Positions 19,880 through 31,526 of a stretch of DNA of 64,000 bases are shown here, one piece after another. Each line of letters starts with the position of its first letter. The stretch's first letter is position 1. Made by a program: the position numbers and the translations under genes. The notes beneath the pieces were generated by a model. That model made no database searches. It saw nothing but the letters and a program-made list of their open reading frames with translations, and was not told the origin of the DNA. The stretch is from Nemophila menziesii (taxonomy: Eukaryota > Streptophyta > Magnoliopsida > Boraginales > Hydrophyllaceae), in the NCBI GenBank assembly GCA_029959085.1, contig JARWIR010000001.1, positions 14,127,730 through 14,191,729 on the forward strand, read 5' to 3'.

Positions 19880-21320
19880 ATTCGTTCCTCGGAGACTACG
19901 AAAGCTAGAAAGAATTTATGCAAATATCAAGTACAATAAAGAAGCTAGAATACTAATACGCAATAAAATAAAAGACAAGTCATTTTTGTTTGGTTTTTTA
20001 TAAGAGAATTTAACTACGTAAGATACAGACAGTAAATTAAATAAGAACAGAAGATAGTATGAGAGATTAGCTCGAGATATAGCAAGTAATCCCCACTAGC
20101 CTTGTTTACTCTAAGCATGTAAGGGGAATTATGTAGTATTGCAATAACCAGAATTCTAAATTCCTCCCTATCCCCGTCAGGGTGGACTAGGGTGGTGACC
20201 TCACAAACACGAGGGGACTAAAATAGGGTGCTCCTACGCCATTAGGTTCCTAAATGAGACTGGCCTTCTAACGATGATAGGTGGTAAAATCATACCCTAA
20301 TGGTTACCTAGTTAGGCAAGCCCGTCAAGATCACTACCGCACACTAGACGTTTATGTGGTGTTTCAATAATTAGACACCCCTTCCAGGTGACCATCTAAC
20401 TACTATTAAGGTAATCCTATATGTTGCGCACCGCAACGAAAACAGACAACAAATCAAAGCACATAAAACAGAGAATAAAACAATCATTCATTTAAATATT
20501 TATCATCCCAAATTAAACTAGATGTAAAACAAGTCTAGAGTTCATACCCATATGCTAAATCTCAAGCTAAATTAAATTAGTTTATACTAGAGAAAGAAAA
20601 GAAAACAATTACAAATTTGAAGGCTTGTGAAGACATGATTCGATGTTCAGCTCCTTCCAGACTTCTCTTCTCTTGATGTAGGCTTCTTCTTGGCTTAAGG
20701 ATTGGCCAAGGATGTGTTTCTACTAATTAAAGGGTGTATTTATAGGGTATAGGAAACCCTAATACGTTTTCTTGGAGTGGAAGACAAGTATTGGACTTCT
20801 AGTCCAACTCAAATTCGTAACCCTAAAATATAGAAAAGGTAAAAAACTGTTGTTGTTTTGTTTTGGCCGTAACTTCTTCAATACAGCTCTGATTGACGCG
20901 TTCTGTATATCGAAATTTATTGTCTCGGAAAGCTCTACAATTTTTCTTCAGACCGTTCTTCCAAATTCCCAGCCGTTTTTTAGTTATGATCAATTTAATG
21001 GACGTAGCTGCTGGAATTTCGATTTATTTGGCAACTTTATCTTTTCCTTTTTTATATTATCTTCCTTTATCTCCAATTTACATCATTATCTTCTTTCCCT
21101 TATCTCTTAGAATTGATTTGACATCTAATTATAGCATATATCTTTAAAGCTTCACAATTAACAAACAATTAAACAAAATATGCTCTAAAAATAATAAATC
21201 GCCAAATCAAGACAAGAAATAGGAAAATATAAATATAGGAGTTAAAATCGATAATTAAATTATTAAATACACCTAAAATGATGTCTCCAACCTAGATCAA
21301 ATCATCACAAATAGGGAGAC
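19880..21320 (-). repeat. LTR3, truncated at its inner end
   Basis: Nearly identical to 7049-8511 (LTR2), with the same start, the same TATAAATA box and the same chance frame. The last about 110 bp and the PBS are missing; homology stops at GAATTC where gag/protease-region sequence begins. The outer flank 21321-21513 also matches the flank of LTR2. Confidence 0.85.
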
Positions 21321-21513
21321 ATTAGAGATAGTGGTGGAGCTTGTGGTTTTCTTGTGTAGATTTGCCGAGAGAGAAAGTGGGAGGGGGTGGGTTTTTAATT
21401 TCCAAACCTAATGGGAGGGGAGGGTGGTTTTATGGTATTTTTTAGTTGGATTCTAATTACCTAGTTAGGCTGGGCCTTTAATTGAAAAACCAATGTTGCT
21501 AGGGCCTTTAAAC

Positions 21514-21944
21514 CTCTTTCACCCATGAATTTTTTGATTCACAAAGATTTTAATAATCGTTTTGCAGTTTCTCATTGGTACATGAAATACACCAATTTTT
21601 GATCTTTTTTTGCTTGGAATTGTCTGGTTTTTGTTGGGAACATTATATTTAACTTTTGCTTTAAATTATCTGCTTTTTGTTGGAAACTTTATATTTAGCT
21701 CTTTATTGATTGTATTTCTTTAAGAATCTTAAATTTTGTTGCTTTGTGTTTATGCTTTATATCTAGTCCTCATGAAGTTATCTAAAAGTCAATCAAGTAT
21801 TTATTATAGTATTAAATGCCTATTGTAGTGAGTAATTCATGTTTTGGAGTGTAACTGAAGCATACTCCTAGGTAGGGATAAAGTTTGTGTTAAATTAGAG
21901 AATGTGTGAGCCTTACATCCCTGATATAACCGCCTACAGGTCAG
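21514..21944 (+). repeat. Duplicated block, copy A (right part): displaced 3' flank of gene A
   Basis: Aligns with 29566-29914 behind gene B, for example GTAGTGAGTAATTCATGTTT and AAAGTTTGTGTTAAATTAGA. It was separated from gene A by the 5.3-kb insertion. Homology between the copies ends near 21944/29914. Confidence 0.85.
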
Positions 21945-22049
21945 GGGTTTAATTATTTCTCATGTTTTCTTAGCAGATGACTTAATTTTGTTTGTGGAAG
22001 CTTAACCTAATCAACTTTATCTTTTGTAGGAAATGATGAGTGTTTTTGT

Positions 22050-24240
22050 CTAGGATCGGGACAAACGATTAGTATGGACAAACCGCTAATCTATTTTGGA
22101 TATATATGAGCGAAGACGTAGAGAAGTGCATCACCAACCAAAGTGGGTTTTATCATAGTGAAGGGCTTGGGAAATATCAAAAGGTCCTTATACTCTCTAG
22201 TGGGAAACCTTATAGCTTATATGGATATTTAATTAATGTACTACATTCAAAGCTAGCGGGTTAGAAGGGAAGATAATATCATTAGTAGAGTGTATTACTC
22301 TTACATAGTCAGTTCTTAGCGCAATGCCCATGTACATCATGGAGAATTATCAAAATACAAGTACTAAGAGATAGATCGGATTTGTCGGGATTTTATATGG
22401 GGATCATTGATGAGCAAAGAATAATTCACTAGATTGGGTGGAAGAGCCTTTGTAAACATAATTATGAGGGGGTTTTGGATTTGAGGAAAGCAGAAGACAT
22501 GAGTAAAACCCTTCATTGGAGACTTTGATGAAAACTCATTCATGATGAATCGATCTTATGGCCAAAATCTCTGAGATGTGTTTCAAGACAAAATTAGTTC
22601 AATTTGAACCAATTAAAAGTACTCCCACATTTGTAGATGCATGGTCAAAGTAATTTTTGTTGTGAGGCAAAAATCCCAATAGGTAAAACAAAACAGGAAA
22701 ATCATGGCATTCTAGTTTTACATTTGTATAGGTGAGACTTATTTAGTTATCTTCACCCTTCAACCAATTGGAATAGTGTAGGCCATAAGAGGGTTATTGA
22801 CTATGTTAGGAAGAACAGGTATTGGAAATGAGGATTGTTTAAGAACTTGCTCTTGGTTACCAAACTCCTCGAGATTACAGGGATGGCCTCGGATAGTGGT
22901 ATCATATCAGAGGATTATCTATCTTGGAAGAATTAAACAAATCGGATTTATAAAGACAAATTGGGGTTTAGGATTGAGTCCCCTCTATCCACTAGACATG
23001 AGGTGGAATGGGAGATGGTGTGGAAGTTATGTTGTCCACAGATATAACAGTCTTACTCTGGTACAATATTGACGGTTGGCTAGCTATTCAGATTTATGAA
23101 AATGAGGAGTCAAAACCCAAGTAACGTTTTTGTCTTGTGGTGGTAGCGATGAGAACGCTCTAAACTTATTTATGGGTTTCATAAGATTTTAGAAGTTAGC
23201 GGAAGGCTTAATAAATAAATAGCATGTGCTCGTCAAAATATTAGTGGAAAAAATTTAGGCTCCAATCTGGAGATGTAGTGGCAAGGACTAGGAGGTCAAG
23301 TCAGCGAATTGGAGATGCTGGTACTAGTTTGAATAGCACAAGATATGCACGTGTAAATAGAGAAATGGTATGGAGGGCATCGGTGGTCATATTTATACAG
23401 ATGGACTAATTTAACTAGGATATGTGAGAACTAATGCCTCAACTTTAGACTGCAAATGGTCATTAGTTTAGGAGTTCATGATCAAGCAATTTTAGCTCAT
23501 GCAACTATCATTTTAGGTTGGGCCACTTTGAATTCTAAAATGTATTGTAGAATTAGGTGGACTCATCTTAGGAAGCACTGGAATTGTGCCTTTCCATCGG
23601 TCTTCGATATACCGGCTTTTGAGTGGTGGGTATTTAATTTATCAAGTAAATGGCTATTCACTGGTATTCCGTGGAATATCTTCTCTATGATGCTAATTTA
23701 TATGTGTTGGTTAGAGAATAACGACTATATTTTTAATAGAAAAAGTCCTCTGAATGATTCTGTAATTGTTAAAATAGCAAAAGCGCTAGCAATTGACTTT
23801 GTGAGGGTGTGGAGTAATTACCAGATAGGATTTCGAATCGTAAGGAACATGTTGAGTTGGTAAGTTAGTGTAAACCCACCCAAGGTTGGAAACTAAATAT
23901 TGATGGTGGTTTTAAACATAGATCGTGAACTAGAGGAGAGGGCTTTAATACGTGACGAGGAGGATACCAGGATGAGGGGTTTCTCTATGAATGATAGTTG
24001 TGGATCTTGACAATTATAGAAAATTGGTGCTTCACGAGGGACCTAGGATGGGTGAGAAGGTGAAAGTGGCGATTTTATACACGTAGGTGTATTCACACGA
24101 GGTAATCATGTCTTCATCGCGTGTGGATCGAGGTAAAGGTCCTGGTGTATATTGTAATGAGGATATTTGAGATGTTTTAGCAAGAGATAAGTTTTTCCAA
24201 GTCACCAGTATATTTAGGGAAGAAAACATATGCATGGATT
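22050..24240 (+). pseudogene. Degraded L1-type LINE relic
   Basis: A plus-strand frame with many stops keeps the part after the RT core (a -GLGFRKAEDMSKTLHWRL-like stretch near 22480-22530). It then keeps an open 135-codon piece (23456-23863) with the W--LF------W--W--N--IFN pattern that follows the zinc-binding domain. Then comes GWKLNIDGG near 23885-23915, the start of the RNase H domain. It has no poly(A) tail or target duplication that I can define, and it is old. Confidence 0.6.
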
Positions 24241-24309
24241 GCCTAGCGCAAGCATGGAATTACAAGTCATCTATGTATGCACCTTATTGTGACCCCCTAG
24301 TTGGGATAT

Positions 24310-26361
24310 AGAGGTATATCAAGCGCGATATATATGGTTGGCAAGTGCCCAGAGTGGTTTATAGCCCCCAGTTTAGGGGTGGCTAAGGATTACATGCAAT
24401 AAAAGAAGTACAAGTTTATATGGGACTTGTTATCTAGTCTTTTATCAAATTTACTAATAACTTAGAATAAATTTTAAAAAAATCAATAATTAGTCATTAA
24501 ATGTGAGGTTTTAGTCCATTAAGGTTAAAATTCCAATTATTACATTATCAACTATATCTATGATGGATAAGGACAAAAATGAATCTGAAATTTCTAAACA
24601 CACTTATTGTGGAGCTTTTATTAAGAAAGGAATTTAACACTCATTTTCCAATCATCCCGCAAAGACCAGACAAGAGAATATAGTGAACCGCCAGACATAA
24701 AACTGAAAACCAATATTGTTTATCTTTAAAGATAGAGATAAAAAAAGATATACATTCTCTTATTTAATGTTCTTTACGTATTCCTCTTTTCATTTGTATT
24801 TGTATTGCTCTTATATCATCGCAAAGTTTGAATTAAAAAGTATACAATCGTATAGCCCAAAGAATTTTTTTACTAATCAAAAATAAATAATATTAATCAT
24901 ATAGATTACATAAAATGGGGTGCATACTACACGTCATATTAGAAACTAGAAATCATGCAAATTATAGAACAACGGGAAAATCGGCAAATTACAAGACCAT
25001 GTAAACCAAATTTTATGCAATTCACCCAACTAGTAACTTTCCAAATGATTTCCAAACTAACAAAAGAAAAAAGCTATCCAAATATCCTATGAACCACATA
25101 ATCACAGAACCACAAAGTAATTTCCAAATCGACATAAATACCGCAAAGTAGGTAACGAGCAGGGACCTAAATGAACCATACACTAAAGATGGCATCACCA
25201 AAAATGGTCATTCGAGCACCATATTAAAGGGTGATAAAAGTGGAAATGGGTAACTAAACTAGATGCATCGCGGTAGAGTATAAAGCACATAGTATCCTCA
25301 ATAAACAAGATGCTCTCCATAAAACCAAACCATCTCAAACTACTTCCCATCAACAAGACCTAACAACCACAAACTTACTGAACTACCAGAAACATGAGAT
25401 ATTGAAAAATGGGGGAACGCCACGACACTTAATATACACCCCCCCCCCCCCCCCCCCCCCCTCCCCCCACCGAGAAAACATCAAGTCAGTGAAACAAAGC
25501 TTCTATCGAGTAATAAACCTGTCTATTAAGGAAAAATACCTCATGAAAAAAGCCAAATGTCATACAAGTGAACGATAAACACTCATAGAAATGGACCCAA
25601 AGAACAACAAAAACGAGTTAACAATCTAGAGTTTTTATTTCTGAAGCACTTAAAAACCTCAAACACCTATAAGAAGCGTCCTAAGAGCTCCAAAATCCCG
25701 CTCGATGTAAGGGAACAAGGGGACAAACTACATAACACAAAACAACAAGGATACTTGTGAAGTAGCTCGAATAGCATGAAACTGGGACCAAAAGGCAACA
25801 ACAAGGTTTAAAACTAGTTCATGAGAAAAGGAGATGAAAATAGATAAAAACTCACAAAAAATGATAAAGCAAAAATTTCCCATCCTTCACATCACACAAG
25901 GCTACACCAGCAATAACACAGGTCGACCTGAACCCATAAGTGAAGCCCAACCCGTACAACATTTGGATAGTCCCATCTGACTAATACTAGAAAAAGGCCA
26001 GACCAAACTTCCAGAGTGAACTGCCAAATATACCAAAGATGTAAACCATTGAAACAATAACCAAAACCAAAACCCATGTTCATCGATACACAAACAAAGA
26101 AATAGCAGCAATTCAAGTCCGTTGAGGTAGAAAAATAATTTCAGCAAAGTTTTCAGACCGCCGGTGAGTATAGACAAGAAAATCACGTGGGAAATATGGC
26201 AAAATGTTGAGGTTAAAAAACAACAATCCCTGAGATATGAAGATTATAAGAAATTTTACGCCCATGGAGTCCAAAAGGAACTTATACTCAAAGAAATCCA
26301 TATTTGAGACATATGATACTCTTTCAAGTAAAAATCAACCAAGCCAAATTTCCCATAATAC
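24310..26361. other. Unassigned DNA; 23-base C run at 25439-25461
   Basis: No recognised gene. Overlapping minus-strand frames at 25892-26301 are T-rich and hydrophobic without family resemblance. A run of 23 C, a T and six more C lies at 25439-25468. Confidence 0.4.
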
Positions 26362-26859
26362 GTATGGCCAAGTAACCTGAGAAGCTATGGGAATATAATA
26401 TCAGAGAGAGGCATATCTCTGTTTCTCTTGTAAATCTTAAAATAGATCGGGTATATGAGAACGGGGGTAGGAAGATGGGGAAGTCAAAATGAAGATAAAA
26501 AAAGAGGTAAAATAAAGGTAACGACGATAACAATAGGGAGGTTGAAAGTTAAACTTTTAGAAAAAGGGGAAAACTACTAACTGAGCCTTGCCAGATTTAA
26601 TCTAAATAATTTAGATGATATAATAGAATTGTAAGTTATAAGTTTTTACTTGTTTCTTTTAATCCAAAGAATTTACTTAGATATAATATAATTGTAAATT
26701 AAAAGTTCTTAGCATACTAATTTATGTATAATTTGGATTCAGATCATTAATGGAAGGAAGAGACGAGATAAGTAATAAAAATTACCTTCTTTTGTTTGTT
26801 TTGTTTGTTCAATAAATGACTATATCAAAATAGCGGGAAAAAGGAGTACAAAAAGGTCA

Positions 26860-27850
26860 ACTGATACCTACTCGGTTACTGATACTTACCGAAATCCTAG
26901 TTAAATTGTTGATAGGGACCGACGACCGGTTGTCTGGTAGTGAATTACACCTGAAGCTCCTAGTTATAAGATCTGCCTTTACATATCTATTTATAGAAAC
27001 ATGCCTAATAGAGATAATGAACTCCCTAATTATACACATATGAAGTATAGCTCTCCAGTTAGATACATATATCGAGATCAGGCCTTGGGGAATACCAAGG
27101 CATTCTTTGTGAATCATTACTGACCTAATACTGAAGCGGTCGTCAATAACACAATCTTTACAAAATGTTGTTCCCCCCCCCCCCCCATGGGGTCCCTACT
27201 ATAAAGGGTAACCTTATCCCAAAAAGTTGAGACTCCTGACTTATACTTGTCAATGATCACAAGTCATGTAGGTTCATTCTAAGATGAGAAACAGACGTCA
27301 CTGAAAATGTTAAGATCTGTCGAGCAGGAGGGAGTTGTACCAGGTCAAAAAACATTCCCAATTTCCCTAATTTTAGAGTCATGTGGTTTGGCTTTTCGGA
27401 ACATCTCTCAGTCAAATCCAATATTTTCTTTCATCAAGTTATCCATTAGAAGTAGAATTGCTTTTGTAATACATATTGTTCCCTCGAATAGACACTTCAT
27501 CCTTGCAATCCTAATATTATAAAATCAAGTCAAAATCCAAGACACTAGTCCCTTCCTATCCATATCTGTTTTTTCCTCCACAAAGGACTTCCATAATCCA
27601 ACCCTCAACCTCACACAACTCGGGCCAAGCGATACATGTTGCTTTAAAGAAAGGAAACACACCTTAATACTACTTGGACATTCTAGAAAGATGTGCTCCA
27701 CTGTCTCAACTAGGTAGTTGTAGAACTTGCATCCCGGAGATGGAGCACACTCTCTCTTACAATGTTTCCCTACAAGGAATAACATTGTTAGCGCATTTCC
27801 AAAGTAATGCTTTGATCTTCGTTGGTGTCTTGGCATATGCCAGACCGTTT
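26860..27850 (-). pseudogene. LINE tail relic (zinc-binding and RNase H parts), copy B
   Basis: 27836-27525 on the minus strand is an open remnant with the RT zinc-binding pattern (ETVEHIFLECPSS). 27117-26857 keeps the RNase H signature RHVSINRYVKADLITRS. It is the same insertion as at 13450-14290. Confidence 0.65.
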
Positions 27851-28681
27851 TCCTAAAACTTTGGGTTTTTATTCATCTGAATACGAGGGTTCCTTAAAGC
27901 TTTAAGCTTTAAGGATTTAATTGTTTCCTTATGTATTTTCTTTTGTTTAGATTGTATTAGAATTCTAAAAATAAATACAATTGATACCACAATTCTTTGA
28001 TATCTTTTTAAATGAATAGATTTAAAATCTTCTCATGTTGCTATTTGAAAGAAAAAAAATTAAAATCTAGTGTCGCACGACTATTTTTGTATAGTCAACC
28101 CACTATGTTTTGTTCATGTTTTTAACGCCCGATGTGTAATTATTTTTTTATTTTTATGCACATGCAGGTTTGATGATTTAAGAAAGTGATTTAATTCTAT
28201 ATTATAAAATAAGAAAAATTATGGAATTGTTTGGTTTTAAAATAAGAATTGTTGTAATTATAGAATTGTTTTGGTTTTAAAATTTTGTGATATGGAAATA
28301 TTTTAATTATATAGTTTTTTTATTATGGAAAATAACTTTTTATTATGGAATGATTTATTTAAAAAATATATTTTAAATATTTATTTAGGTTAGACTTTGC
28401 CAAAATTAGTGAATCATTAATTTTAGAACTAATCACTTATCTTTTAATAATTTAAAACGAAATAATACATTACTTATTTCTTTTTATTATTTTTATATTC
28501 CAAATAAATTATTTTCACTATTTGTTATTTCTATTATTTTTTACTTATATAATCAATCTAAACACGGCATAAAAATTAATTTTATTCTAAATCTTTAAAA
28601 TCATTAAATTATTATTTTTATAATTTATAAATCCAAATTAATATAGATATTCATGCGCCGACCCACGTACAACCTTTACTC

Positions 28682-28689
28682 TATATATA
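28682..28689 (+). promoter_or_regulatory. TATA box of cold-shock gene B
   Basis: TATATATA lies 89 bp upstream of the ATG, in a region conserved with gene A. The leader is AT-rich. Confidence 0.7.
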
Positions 28690-28770
28690 CCTATCTATTT
28701 AATCAGCTTAAATTAAAATATACATTACATATTCATATAATATATAATTCAGTTAGGGTTTTATCAAACA

Positions 28771-29565
28771 ATGGCAGGGGAGAAGGTGAGATTGAGGGGA
28801 GTAGTGGTTAGGTTCAGTAATGAAAAAGGGTACGGTTTTATCAAACCTAACGACGGTGGCGATGATCTATTCGTCCACCACTCGGACGTCAAATCCGACG
28901 GTTTCCGTACTCTGAGTAGTGGGCAAGAGGTTGAGTATGTCTCTTTCGAAGAGAATGATAGATTTAAGGCTATAGAAGTCACCGCTCCTGGCGGAGGTGT
29001 TATCGAGAGTGTCCGTGTAGGAGGCCGTGCTGGGTATGGGTACAATGATGGGTACAATAGAAGGAACGGTAATGGAGATCGCAACGGAAGTGGTGGTGGT
29101 GGTGGTGAGTGTTACACCTGCGGGAGGATTGGCCACTTAGCTAGAGACTGTGATGTTGTTGTCGGTGGTGGCGGTGCAAGCGGCGGTGGTAGGGAGTGTT
29201 ACACGTGCGGAAGAATAGGGCATTTTGCTAGGGAATGTCGCCAGGGTGAAGGTGCAGTTGTTGCCCCTATTCGTGGTGGTGGGCGTAGTGGTGGTGGCGG
29301 CGGCGGCGGCGCTGGGTGCTACAATTGTGGTGGGTACGGGCATATGTCTCGAGAGTGTCCAAGTGAGCGAACTGGCGGTTGCTATACCTGTGGAGAGCCA
29401 GGGCATATTGCCCGAGATTGCCTACGTGGTGGTAATAATGGTGGTGGAGGCGGTAGAGATGGTGGTGGTGGAGTCAGCCGTTTTAAAAAATTTGGTAGTG
29501 GAAACGACTGTTTCCACTGTGGCGTGGCAGGCCACTTTGTCAGAGACTGTCCTGACAAGAAATGA
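28771..29565 (+). CDS. Cold-shock-domain, glycine-rich CCHC zinc-knuckle protein, copy B (all five knuckles intact)
   Basis: A 264-residue intronless protein of the plant CSP/GRP2 family: RNA/DNA chaperones found in nucleus and cytoplasm. The cold-shock domain spans residues 7-72, with RNP1 KGYGFI (19-24) and RNP2 LFVH (33-36). Five CX2CX4HX4C knuckles follow (C114/C117/H122/C127; C143/C146/H151/C156; C183/C186/H191/C196; C204/C207/H212/C217; C247/C250/H255/C260), separated by Gly-rich linkers encoded by GGT/GGC repeats. The Trp usual before RNP1 is Arg14 here and Thr14 in copy A, so its loss predates or accompanied the duplication. Upstream TATA box, leader and 3' flank are intact, so this is the better candidate for the functional member. 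Antisense frames across the Gly-rich part are artefacts of the repeat. Confidence 0.92.
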   Translation: MAGEKVRLRGVVVRFSNEKGYGFIKPNDGGDDLFVHHSDVKSDGFRTLSSGQEVEYVSFEENDRFKAIEVTAPGGGVIESVRVGGRAGYGYNDGYNRRNGNGDRNGSGGGGGECYTCGRIGHLARDCDVVVGGGGASGGGRECYTCGRIGHFARECRQGEGAVVAPIRGGGRSGGGGGGGAGCYNCGGYGHMSRECPSERTGGCYTCGEPGHIARDCLRGGNNGGGGGRDGGGGVSRFKKFGSGNDCFHCGVAGHFVRDCPDKK

Positions 29566-29914
29566 AATTTTTGATTTTACAAAGATTTTAATAATTGCAG
29601 TTTCTCTACATCAAATACATCAAATTTTTTGTTTTGTTTGCTTAGTATTGTCTGGTTTTATGTTGGAAACTTTATATTAACTTTTGCAGATTGTATTTCT
29701 TTATGAATCTTAAATTTTGTTGGTTAGTGTTTATGCTATATATCTAGTTCTCATGAAGTTTATCTAAAAATCAATCAAGTATTTATTATAGTATTAAATG
29801 CCAATTGTAGTGAGTAATTCATGTTTTGGAGTGTAATTGAAGCATAGTAGGGATAAAGTTTGTGTTAAATTAGAGAATGTGTGAGCCTTACATCCATGAT
29901 ATTACCGCCTAGAG

Positions 29915-30444
29915 TGTGGCCCTCTAGGGTTTGGGCCTCGCCAAGACCGATTAATTTTCCGATAAACTCTAATTATGATATCTTTATTAGCATTAAATCT
30001 TGGTATGTTGTAATTATAGTCTTTTAAACTACAATGTAGTTTACGAACCCTGTTCCTGAAAGGTAGGAGGGCTTTGTGTATAACAAAGTTTAGGGCGGCT
30101 TAAATTGCTTGCTTTAATGGCTTTGTCCAAACAGATTTGGTTCCATAGAGGGAGAGATGTATGTTTTATTGCAGGTTTTGAGGTTGTTTTAATCCCTGTT
30201 TAGATAACTAAAGAGTAATAGCCAATTAGAAATTAGGATCCAACAATGATACATATGCGTTCAATACCTTTTAATCTGTGTATGAAAGAGTTGTACAGGG
30301 AATACTTTTAAAATTGTGCAGCAGATGAAGGAGAATTTCTACACCCGTGTGAGTTTTAAGGTTAGTTGAGTAAAGTGAAACTAGTGACTGGAAATGCGAT
30401 TTTGAAGAAGATCTATTTCAATTTTTCCATAACTTGAATATTTT
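29915..30444. other. No feature recognised
   Basis: Unique-looking AT-rich DNA downstream of block B. No coding frame or repeat was seen. Confidence 0.4.
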
Positions 30445-30460
30445 GAGTATACTAAATATT

Positions 30461-30610
30461 TTTATTTTTTTTGTTCGAATGCATAATAATATAGAAATAG
30501 AAAATAGGTTACAAGGTCTAGCCTACCCCGGAGGGCTCGGCTTCATTACAAATCATAGTAGCTAACTGGGGAGGGATACATCTATCCCAATTACCAAACA
30601 GAGTGCTAAG
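30461..30610 (-). mobile_element. 150-bp 5'-truncated LINE insertion
   Basis: A perfect 16-bp direct repeat, GAGTATACTAAATATT, lies at 30445-30460 and 30611-30626. Between them the minus strand reads about 135 bp of LINE 3'-end-like sequence ending in CATTCGAACAAAAAAA, an A-rich tail. This is the classic outcome of aborted target-primed reverse transcription. Confidence 0.8.
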
Positions 30611-30626
30611 GAGTATACTAAATATT

Positions 30627-31331
30627 AAGAAAGTGGTAGAATAAAGAAACGATGATCTCAAGGAAATTAAACAGGAAGAGGAAGAAAGATGGTCTAATGG
30701 AGATGAAAACAGTGATCTAAAAAAGGTGCGAAACTTGTAGGTAAACTCAGTTCACACATTTCACTAGATTAAGTGAGATACTAACCAGTTCAGGCCTATG
30801 TATGTGTCATTGCTATTTTCTTTCTCTCCATAGGTATTGATTTTTTCTCAGTTTTCTACTTTATGGATATAAATTCCAGTTTATACTAGATTTTAAAAGA
30901 GTTTTTAAAATCCGAATTGAATACCTTAAGATTTTAATAGACTTTTAAAAATCCTGATTGAATACACCTGGACTTTTAAAATCCAAAAAAATCCAACAGA
31001 CTCTCAATTGAATACACCCCCCTAATTATATCATCTGCAGTTTTGTTAAGGCCCATCATATTGAACAAGGCCTAAAATCAATAGTTCCTAATCTTTAAGA
31101 AAATCACACATTAATTGTTCAGACATTATTCTTCTTACTTGGTTGGCTTTAGTGTTGTTATTCACCGTTGGTCTTGGATTGTTCGTGATTTTGTTCCTCA
31201 TTTAGGTTAGGATGGCTGGTTTTCTTGGTGAGCGTTGTCTTTGGGGCTACTCTAGCAGAAATTACGCTAGTGATGGCCGTTTGTTTGGGCTTTTTTACTT
31301 CATATTCAATGTAGTTAAAGTGTACGCCAGC
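30627..31331. other. No gene recognised
   Basis: AT-rich; short frames on both strands (31158-31412 minus) have no family resemblance. Confidence 0.4.
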
Positions 31332-31343
31332 GAATACCCATGA

Positions 31344-31370
31344 CTTTCGACCCCCAACAAAAAAAAAAAA
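31344..31370 (+). mobile_element. 27-bp micro-insertion: LINE 3' tail with target-site duplication
   Basis: CTTTCGACCCCCAAC followed by 12 A is bracketed by GAATACCCATGA at 31332-31343 and 31371-31382. CTTTCGAC followed by A's resembles the 3' end of the full-length LINE 100 bp away (minus strand CTTTCGACT then poly(A)). It is a nearly empty LINE copy. Confidence 0.8.
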
Positions 31371-31526
31371 GAATACCCATGATGACAGTTTGCTTGGACT
31401 TTTTGACTCCATATGTGATGTAATTTAAGCCTATCTTTGATTTGGAACAAAAGAGAAAAGTCTAACTTGGATGTTTTTTTTTTTAGTCGAAAGAAGCATA
31501 TATAAAAGAAACTTCAAAAAAATACA

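Larger units (their letters stand above)
16185..21513 (-). mobile_element. 5.3-kb retroelement composite inserted just behind the stop codon of gene A
   Basis: Copy B has continuous 3'-flanking sequence. In copy A the same flank resumes only at 21514, so 16185-21513 is inserted. On the minus strand it comprises a flank segment (21513-21321), LTR3 (21320-19880), a gag/protease-region remnant, the conserved TTGGGAGACA block, a GC-rich palindromic block, an accessory-ORF remnant, three PPT-like motifs, and the first about 300 bp of a second LTR (16557 down to about 16257). The LTRs are truncated at opposite ends and no clean target duplication was seen; AATTTT at both borders is the only shared word. 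It is a rearranged, non-autonomous relative of the element at 1-5.5 kb. Confidence 0.75.
26362..29914 (+). repeat. Duplicated block, copy B
   Basis: Direct-orientation paralogue of 12838-16184 plus 21514-21944, about 13.5 kb downstream. It contains the LINE tail relic, the promoter, cold-shock gene B and its uninterrupted 3' flank. A C-run near 27175-27187 is private to this copy. Confidence 0.9.

Noticed and set aside
16185..21513. Helitron as vehicle of the 5.3-kb insertion
   Set aside because: No TC start, CTRR end or terminal hairpin at the borders, and no A/T target pattern.
25892..26301. Overlapping minus frames of 62-94 codons
   Set aside because: Several overlapping frames with no family motif, hydrophobic because the DNA is T-rich.
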